From positions 283,001 to 347,000 of the forward strand of contig NC_090164.1 of assembly GCF_017916325.1 (NCBI RefSeq): a stretch of DNA of 64,000 nt. The letters are read 5' to 3'. The DNA is from Leishmania martiniquensis. Its lineage: Eukaryota > Euglenozoa > Kinetoplastea > Trypanosomatida > Trypanosomatidae. Both the position numbers and the translations under genes were made by a program. Each line of letters starts with the position of its first letter. Positions within the stretch are counted from its first letter, which is position 1. The notes beneath the pieces were generated by a model, which was not told the DNA's origin, ran no database searches, and was given only the letters and a program-made list of their open reading frames with translations. Shown piece by piece: positions 57,773 to 64,000 of the stretch.

Positions 57773-59284
57773 ATGCTGCGGAGTACCCTTGTGCGCCACG
57801 CTAATGCGCAGGTGGCGAAGTCGACAGCGAAGGCATCTGGCGCGGCCACCCAGCAAATCGCGAAGAAGCCGACATCAAAGGCGAAGTACTACATGAGTGT
57901 CGCCTACGAGGGCCTGCGCCACGTGTATCATGGATTTCGACTCTTCTTCATCAACACACACTTGGCCTGGAAGTACTCACGCCAGCTGAAGAAAGGTGTC
58001 GCTTTAACGAGACGCGAGCGACTCCTACTGGAAAGTTCAACTAAGGATCTGTTGCGGCTGGTGCCATTTAGCTTCTTCATTGTGGTTCCGTTTGCCGAGC
58101 TTCTTTTGCCGGTTGCGCTGAAGATGTTTCCTGGGCTTATTCCGTCGACTTTCGAGTCCGAGTCGCAGGGGCGCAACCGCTTGTACGGTGACGCGATGAA
58201 GACACTGCGTGCTCGTCAGCGCGCCATGGACTACCTGTCGGCCACGGCGTTGGCCACGTTTAACAAGGAGCAACAGGAGGTGATCCGACGTGCCGTTATG
58301 GGTGACTCGATCGCCCCCAAAGACATCCGTTTGGTGGCGCCATACTTTGGCCGCGATGGACCGTTTAGTGTATTCAAGGTCCCGGACAACATCGTAGTTG
58401 GCCTCGGTCGGTCTGTTGGAGTCTACAAGTGGTATCACTCCCTCCTTCCCACACGCGTGCTGTCGCCTATCATGCGGCGCTCGATCATTCGCCGCTACCA
58501 CGAGGCTCGCGAGGATGACCGGCTCATTCGCCTGGAGGGGCTTGACGGCATGAACAACGACGAGCTTGTCAAGGCCAACCAAACACGCGGCATGCGGTGG
58601 ACGGAGGGGACTGAAACACTCCGAGTGCAGCTGGAGTGGTGGAACTCTCTGGCACAAGACGGCAGTGTACCGTACAACACACTGTGGTGGATCAAGCCGA
58701 CTCGGTATAGTATTCGTAAGTCGATGAACAACTTGCCGGTCGAGCAGCGGCGACAGCTTTTAGGTATCCAGAATCTGCCCGAGGCGGTTCGTGCTAGTCT
58801 CGAAGCGCTTTGCGAGACGGTCGACACGATGTCCTCCATTAGCGATGAGCCAAATAGCGCAGATAAACTTGTGGAGAAGATTGAAAAGATCACCTCTTCT
58901 GCTGAGAAAAGTGACTCTGACATTGGCTTCGAGGGCCTTCAGGAAGCCGTCGGCGCTTACCTGACGGAAGAAAACGTTAAAAGGATGTTCGAAAAGCTGA
59001 GGAAGAAGAAGCTTCCGGAGGAGAGCGTGGTGGTGTCTGACGTAATCGAGTGCATTGGCCACGAGACGCACAACTCTAGCCACGTTGTGTCGACAGTGTT
59101 TGACGCGTTCGACTACGGCGCCGGCTCAAAACCAATTACAGAGAAGGCTCTTTTGGGTATCGGCGCACGTTGCCGAAAGGCAGCGAGGCCGCCGCCCGCG
59201 CCGAAGGTGGTGGAAGAAAAGCCAAAGAGTACATCCGCGAAGGAGGAGCAGTCCATAGAGATGGCGCCGTCTGGAAAGAGGTGA
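57773..59284 (+). CDS. LETM1: LETM1-like mitochondrial inner-membrane protein
   Basis: A 503-residue protein. The N-terminus (MLRSTLVRHANAQVAKSTAK) is a mitochondrial presequence. A charged segment (WKYSRQLKKGVALTRRERLLLE) leads into the single membrane helix LLRLVPFSFFIVVPFAELLLPVALKMFPGLIPSTF, split here as in all LETM1 proteins with the conserved PFAELLLP and FPGLIPSTF blocks. The ribosome-binding-like LETM domain follows (about residues 150-340). The C-terminus is coiled-coil and acidic, without a clear EF hand. LETM1 exchanges K+ or Ca2+ for H+ across the inner membrane and is essential for mitochondrial volume control. The ATG at 57773 was chosen because it starts the presequence. Confidence 0.93.
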   Translation: MLRSTLVRHANAQVAKSTAKASGAATQQIAKKPTSKAKYYMSVAYEGLRHVYHGFRLFFINTHLAWKYSRQLKKGVALTRRERLLLESSTKDLLRLVPFSFFIVVPFAELLLPVALKMFPGLIPSTFESESQGRNRLYGDAMKTLRARQRAMDYLSATALATFNKEQQEVIRRAVMGDSIAPKDIRLVAPYFGRDGPFSVFKVPDNIVVGLGRSVGVYKWYHSLLPTRVLSPIMRRSIIRRYHEAREDDRLIRLEGLDGMNNDELVKANQTRGMRWTEGTETLRVQLEWWNSLAQDGSVPYNTLWWIKPTRYSIRKSMNNLPVEQRRQLLGIQNLPEAVRASLEALCETVDTMSSISDEPNSADKLVEKIEKITSSAEKSDSDIGFEGLQEAVGAYLTEENVKRMFEKLRKKKLPEESVVVSDVIECIGHETHNSSHVVSTVFDAFDYGAGSKPITEKALLGIGARCRKAARPPPAPKVVEEKPKSTSAKEEQSIEMAPSGKR

Positions 59285-61281
59285 TGACGCACGTGCGCAC
59301 TATCCTCAATGGGATCGCCTGTCTTTGGCAAAAGAACAAGAACGAACAAAAGAAACGTCTGCTGCTTCTCTTCTTCGCTTTGTTGTCTTTTAGCACCTAT
59401 ATCAAATGGCTTCCACATCACACCAGCTCGACCCACGTAATCTCATGTGATAACATATTGGTGTGCTTTCTTTCTCGTCCTCTTTTTGTAGAGCCCCTTC
59501 CCCCTTCGCAGCCGCATAAAGATAAACGGGGGAAAGACCGAACATTGAGAACTCAAAAGAATCTGTTGCGTTGCTGTTTTTCTCGTTTGCCGCCCTTCTT
59601 TTTCGCTATTGCTCCTTTTTCGTCACTCACACCTTGCTTCCCCCCTTTTCCCGTTTCTTGTGCCGCCTGCAGCTGTGGGTGGCAAGGATGTGATTGCTAT
59701 GTTGATGTGTGCTTGTGTCTGTGCATACTTGGGAGAGCGTCATGTGTACACTCCGGCCTGCACATTTTTTCGTGGTGACGACGCAGCCCGAGCACGTTCC
59801 TGTGCGCACAGTAGCGCCGCTTGATCTTGTGCTCGTGCGTTCGTGACGCTTTACGATGAGTCTGGGAGTAGGAGACAGTGTGCCGGGTGGGAGCAATGAC
59901 CATTGGCGGTTGTAAAGGAGCACTGCGAGCGCTTGGTGTACGTTTAGCAGCCCTTCAGTTTTTCCGATGTGGCAGCAACGAGGGGGGTTTCACGTGTGCT
60001 GTCCCTAAAAAACATGCCTCGCTCCTTTTCCCCATCCAGAAAAAGAAGCATTTTGCCCACTGCAGCATTTTCACTCGCGTTTACCCCTTTTCCCTCTTCA
60101 AGCCGAAGCTTGGAGGAATGCGAGCGTTGTGCTTGCTGTCGCTGCGTTGTTGTTGCAAGCTGTGCGGCCCTCCCTTTTCGGCCCTCTTTTTGCGCCGATT
60201 CACCTCCCCCCCTTTGTGAAGGATGTCGAATGAGTGTGAGCAGCGGTGAACAGCAGTGCCGAAACGGAGACACGCGCGAACACTGTGCCGACAGTGAAGT
60301 GTCTTGACACGGAATGTGGTAGGTGCACGTGTGACTCCACCACTTCTTTGCCCTCCGTTTTTTTCTGTGCGTTGCTTCGTGCCTTAGTTTCACTACGCTG
60401 CACACCGCCACCATCAAGAAACGTTTTCTTTCCCCATCTTCAAGGAATAGATGCCGAGAAGTGAGGTATTCAAGACTGTGGCTCCTCTTTTCTACAGTCA
60501 CATCTCTTCAGGCGCCTTCGTTGAAGTGTTTGGCGAAGGCTACGGATCTTGCCCTCCCTCGACTCCTCCCCTAAGTCCCTTCCCTCCGTTTGGCGATAAG
60601 CAAAATATTTTGGGTTGCTCTGTTCTAAGGACCTTCCAGGGCAGGGCACGAAAGAAAAAGGAGCAGAAGCTGACTGTAGCGCCTCGCCTCAGCTCTCAAG
60701 AGTGTGCGTGTCTCTTTCTCCCTAATCCTTTGTTTTTGCTGCTGCTCTTTGTTACCGCGCCCTCATGAGCGACTGTCAAGCTGTCTTCTTACACCGTCTT
60801 GTGTAGCGTTTATCGAGGCGAAAGGGAGAACAAGAGAGGGACAGCGCATAAAGGATCGGAGAGTACTGCGCAGAGTGCGCGACAAGGAGCATCTTCTTTC
60901 CCTGGCGCTTTGCCGGGTGCGCGCCGTATTGCGCGTTTCACGTTAACGTATCTCTTTGTATTCACGAACAAGCGAGCTTGAATGAATGCACCACGTTATT
61001 GCATCAAACATGAGAGACGAGACGCTCACAGATGGAGCACATCAGAGATGAGGTGCGGCGAAAGGGGTGCGTTTCTCCATGGTACCACTTGACTGTACGA
61101 AAGCCACCGTGCGGATACTCCGGGGAATGAGGTGGGAGCCGTGAAAGCGACTTCCGTCGTAGTGTTCTTCCTACTTTCGGCTGCATGGAAGTGCTCCGCA
61201 GCGGTACAACACGTCCCCGATCTTCGAAAGCGTCCCTCCTTTTCCTCCGCTCTCCCCAGTCGAATCCGCCCATATTCATGG
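59285..61281. other. Long intergenic region
   Basis: About 2 kb between LETM1 and the ABCG-like gene, with several pyrimidine tracts on the coding strand (59571-59660, 60165-60215, 60345-60370, 60695-60760) that could splice the downstream gene. Open frames such as 59170-59778 and 59944-60501 are low-complexity and not supported. The last 190 bp are open in the ABCG frame but contain no ATG. Confidence 0.5.
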
Positions 61282-63444
61282 ATGATCGGCGAGGGCATGC
61301 CTTTAGTGGGCAACTCCACTGAGCACTCGTATACACCAACCGGCAGGCAATGGCTTGAGCGGCACCCCAATGCAAGCAGCTGCGGCGCTGAAGTGCAAAG
61401 GCAGCGCATGAGACAGTACTATCACTCTGTGTTTCACACCGAGGGAATGGACGTGGCCGTGCGGAACGTCGCCGTGGTGCAGCGACCGTGGCTGCAAAGC
61501 TGCTACGTCAATCGACGTCGTGGTCGTATTTGCTGCCAGGCTGTGTCTGCCCACTTTAGGCGAGGAGGGTTGCACGTGGTGGCCGACGTGGATGGTATCG
61601 CAGCGTCGTCGCTAATGACGGTAATAGCAGGGCGAGGCACACAAGCGTCAGGGGAAATATGGGTCGGTGATGCGAATGTCGACGAGCAAACTCGGCTGCG
61701 CCTGATTTCTTACGTGGGGGCCGAGTCCCTCTTCGTCCCTCTTCTGTCAGTGGAGGACAATTTGTGGTTTGTGGTGCACCTCCATCGAAAGGAACGGCGC
61801 AGTTGGACGCGAGAGTTAGTGTTGACCGCTGCCAACTTCGTCAGTCTCGGCCTCCGCAAGAAAGTGGCCGACCTCTCACAACGTGAGAAGTTCCGCTTGC
61901 GGGTGGCGCTTGAGCTCGTACTGGACCCACCGGTACTGTTCTTCTCGTACCCCTTCGAAGCCATGGGCCTGGTAGAGCAAAGCGAATGCACTCAGCTTCT
62001 CTCCCGACTCTGCGTAGACCTAATGAAAACAGTGGTGTTGAGCACGCGATCGATGCCCATGCCCCTGTACAGTGCTGCCGACACCCTCCTCCTCTTTGGC
62101 ACGGGAGGAGTGGTGCTGTTCTCGGGGAAGTGCCAAGACGCCATATCATACTTCAACTGCCTTTGCATACCCAAGCACGTACCGCAGCCGCTTTGGAAAG
62201 CATTGCTACGGCCTGAGATGGAAGCGCACATTGCCGAGGACGATCTACGAACTTCCCAGGCGCCATCACTCCCCCATTCTAATCGCAGCTCCGTGTCACA
62301 AAGGTGTGCCGGTAGGCCAGAGAGTCGCTTGCTCTCAGCTATGTGTACGCCACCGCGGCTTTCGTCGCGGCCTTTTCTGCTCGACGACCTGAGCCGCACT
62401 TCCCCGCCGCCGCTCTACCGCCGTGCGGCTGACGCAGGGTCAATACCAACTAGCGCGGTCGTCGAAGTGGCGACCAGTGGAGATCTGATGGACTTAGCGG
62501 TGGAGTGGGCCGAGAGCGAGTCCCAGACCATGTTCTACGCCGCCAAGTACTACGACTCATCGGTGCATGCAGCTCTCCTGTCATCACTAGACTTAGCTAC
62601 CACTCCAAGCAGCGCCTCAACGCGCACCCCGCCTTCACCCCGTGCGCTACCAACTTGCGCCTGGCGGTTTGGCGTGCTGCTCAGGTACACGCTAAAGCAG
62701 ATTGCAGCGGACGCGGAGCTGTTGTCAGGCGCAGCGCTTCTGTCCCTCGGGCTGATCGTTCTCACCTTCGCGGTGCATTTGCAGCCAGAGAGTCAAGGTG
62801 GCATGTACAACATTCGCGGGCTCATCTTCATGGCATTTGTCCTCGTCCTTCTTTCGAACCTCACCGCGATCGAGAGTATGCGCGACCAATTACATGTTGC
62901 TCTCGGCCACCGGAAGCGAGAGCTGTACGGGTCGCTGAGCTTTATCGTGTGTCTCAGCGTCCGCGTTGTGCTCATCCGCACTGTCTACCTGGCCCTCTTC
63001 CTGCCATTTGTACTGTTCGTGATGCGCTCATCTTACTCGCTCGCCATACTGGTTGGCCTTGTGAGCTGCGCCCACGCTGCATTTCAGTACCTGGTCGCCT
63101 TGCTTCCCTCGCGGCGGTGGGTGATGTGGGTGTCGTACGCATACTTTGGGTATAGCATCATTTTCTCGGGGTTTCTGCTGAACCTGCGGACACTTCCGCC
63201 TCCTCTCGGCGTTCTCAGCTTTCTGCGGTGGGGCTACGGTGCCGTGATCTACACGTGGCTGCACGGTAAAACATTCCAGTGCGACGGGGCTGGGAATACT
63301 TCCTACTGCTACACAGGCGACGGCTACCTTGAGGTAGAGGGGCTGCAGAACGAGTCTGTTGCGTCATCCGCTTTAATTCTCGCCGTTTCGGGGGTCTCCA
63401 TGATGGGGCTCCTACTTGTCTTATGGTCACTGAGGACTGCCTAG
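61282..63444 (+). CDS. ABCG-like half-transporter with degenerate ATPase domain
   Basis: A 720-residue protein from the ATG at 61282; the frame is open back to 61093, but only GTG or other codons occur there. The first 290 residues align with an ABCG ATPase domain in order: GGLHVVADVDGIAASSLMTV where the P-loop should be, QASGEIWVGD, the DLSQREKFRLRVALELV signature region and DPPVLFFSYPFEAMGL where Walker B should be. The P-loop lysine, the LSGGE motif, and the Walker B aspartate and catalytic glutamate are all lost. After a long serine/proline linker come about six membrane segments of the ABCG type. There is no frameshift or stop, so it is a maintained gene, presumably without ATP hydrolysis of its own. 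It may pair with an active partner. Confidence 0.85.
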   Translation: MIGEGMPLVGNSTEHSYTPTGRQWLERHPNASSCGAEVQRQRMRQYYHSVFHTEGMDVAVRNVAVVQRPWLQSCYVNRRRGRICCQAVSAHFRRGGLHVVADVDGIAASSLMTVIAGRGTQASGEIWVGDANVDEQTRLRLISYVGAESLFVPLLSVEDNLWFVVHLHRKERRSWTRELVLTAANFVSLGLRKKVADLSQREKFRLRVALELVLDPPVLFFSYPFEAMGLVEQSECTQLLSRLCVDLMKTVVLSTRSMPMPLYSAADTLLLFGTGGVVLFSGKCQDAISYFNCLCIPKHVPQPLWKALLRPEMEAHIAEDDLRTSQAPSLPHSNRSSVSQRCAGRPESRLLSAMCTPPRLSSRPFLLDDLSRTSPPPLYRRAADAGSIPTSAVVEVATSGDLMDLAVEWAESESQTMFYAAKYYDSSVHAALLSSLDLATTPSSASTRTPPSPRALPTCAWRFGVLLRYTLKQIAADAELLSGAALLSLGLIVLTFAVHLQPESQGGMYNIRGLIFMAFVLVLLSNLTAIESMRDQLHVALGHRKRELYGSLSFIVCLSVRVVLIRTVYLALFLPFVLFVMRSSYSLAILVGLVSCAHAAFQYLVALLPSRRWVMWVSYAYFGYSIIFSGFLLNLRTLPPPLGVLSFLRWGYGAVIYTWLHGKTFQCDGAGNTSYCYTGDGYLEVEGLQNESVASSALILAVSGVSMMGLLLVLWSLRTA

Positions 63445-64000
63445 CTTGCTTGTAACCGGTGCCGCTCCTCTGTACGTATCAAAACAGCCACAAAGGCACT
63501 CGTGTATACGCAAAGGGCTGAATGGACGACAAAGTGCTCGCTTGCTCAGTTTGAAAATTTGTGAAGCAAAATGATGCTCAAAGACGCTTCTGGCTCCCTC
63601 CTGCTGCTTACGCCAAACGACCCCTTGATGCCACCATGCATTTGAGCGCGAACGAAGGGGAGGTGATGATAAGTGTGCCATGATACCATTAGAACGGATG
63701 CATGGTATTTGTGAGTTTCTCACTCATCCACGTGTGCATCCTCTCCACAACCATTCGCTGGCGCGCACGCACTCGATTTCTTTCAAATCGACCTCCTATT
63801 CTACTCGGCTCACCTCCTTTCTTGATGGAGGTCACTGACACTTGCGCGCCGTCTGGGAACCGCACCGCTTCTGTAAAAGAGCGAGATTTCGTTGAAAAGA
63901 AGCGCCCGTTGCTGCCGAGGTGAGTCATATGCCACACCTCTGTGAGAGCACTGGCTTCCCGTTCGAAAAAGAAAAAGGGCGGACAATGCATCATGGACGC
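63445..64000. other. Intergenic region at the right edge
   Basis: This 555 bp stretch contains pyrimidine-rich plus-strand sequence (63706-63760) of the kind that precedes a splice site for the next rightward gene. No gene start could be assigned before the window ends. Confidence 0.5.

Overview
This window looks like nuclear chromosomal DNA of a trypanosomatid of the Leishmania group. The genes are intronless and packed into long one-direction arrays. Purine/pyrimidine tracts sit upstream of the starts as expected for trans-splicing, GC content is high, TG/AC microsatellites are common, and short retroposon copies lie between genes. The gene set (cathepsin B-like CPC, TDP1-type HMG protein, guanine deaminase, ARL3, LETM1, signal peptide peptidase) fits a block I associate with Leishmania chromosome 29; that placement and the exact species are inference.

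Layout. From 1 to about 46.66 kb every gene is on the minus strand. Right to left: a PHD-finger/PhyH-type dioxygenase, ARL3, a mitochondrial TPR-like protein, two tandem cytochrome b5 paralogues, guanine deaminase, a U2B''-like RRM protein, an unknown protein, the HMG protein, a multi-pass membrane protein, a tail-anchored RGG protein, CPC, an acidic unknown protein, a HYLS1-like protein, an FG-nucleoporin, and a large partial gene (at least 733 codons) running off the left edge. From 52.65 kb rightwards every gene is on the plus strand: an SLC35F-like transporter, tRNA isopentenyltransferase, signal peptide peptidase, LETM1 and an ABCG-like protein whose ATPase motifs are destroyed. The 6 kb between (46.66-52.65 kb) is therefore a divergent strand-switch region, where polycistronic transcription is expected to start in both directions.

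The most striking structure is a very GC-rich 2.48 kb sequence present twice in inverted orientation, at 25,994-28,479 and 48,560-51,042. I found only two substitutions and one homopolymer length difference between the copies. The right copy is the core of the divergent strand-switch region, where the plus strand changes from C-rich (left) to G-rich (right), and this skew continues into its unique flanks. The left copy lies inside the minus-strand array, between the HMG gene and an unknown gene. It appears to be a duplicated transcription-start (or origin) core, and it brackets a 20 kb, nine-gene block as an inverted repeat. A decayed ingi/L1Tc-type reverse transcriptase remnant (DIRE-like) abuts the left copy. 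A nearly identical 473 bp repeat pair (SIDER-like) flanks the cytochrome b5 tandem.

Many long open frames inside the GC-rich element and in the skewed flanks are composition artefacts and were not annotated as genes. I found no tRNA, rRNA or CRISPR array. Starts were placed at ATG codons; several frames extend further upstream only through GTG or TTG.
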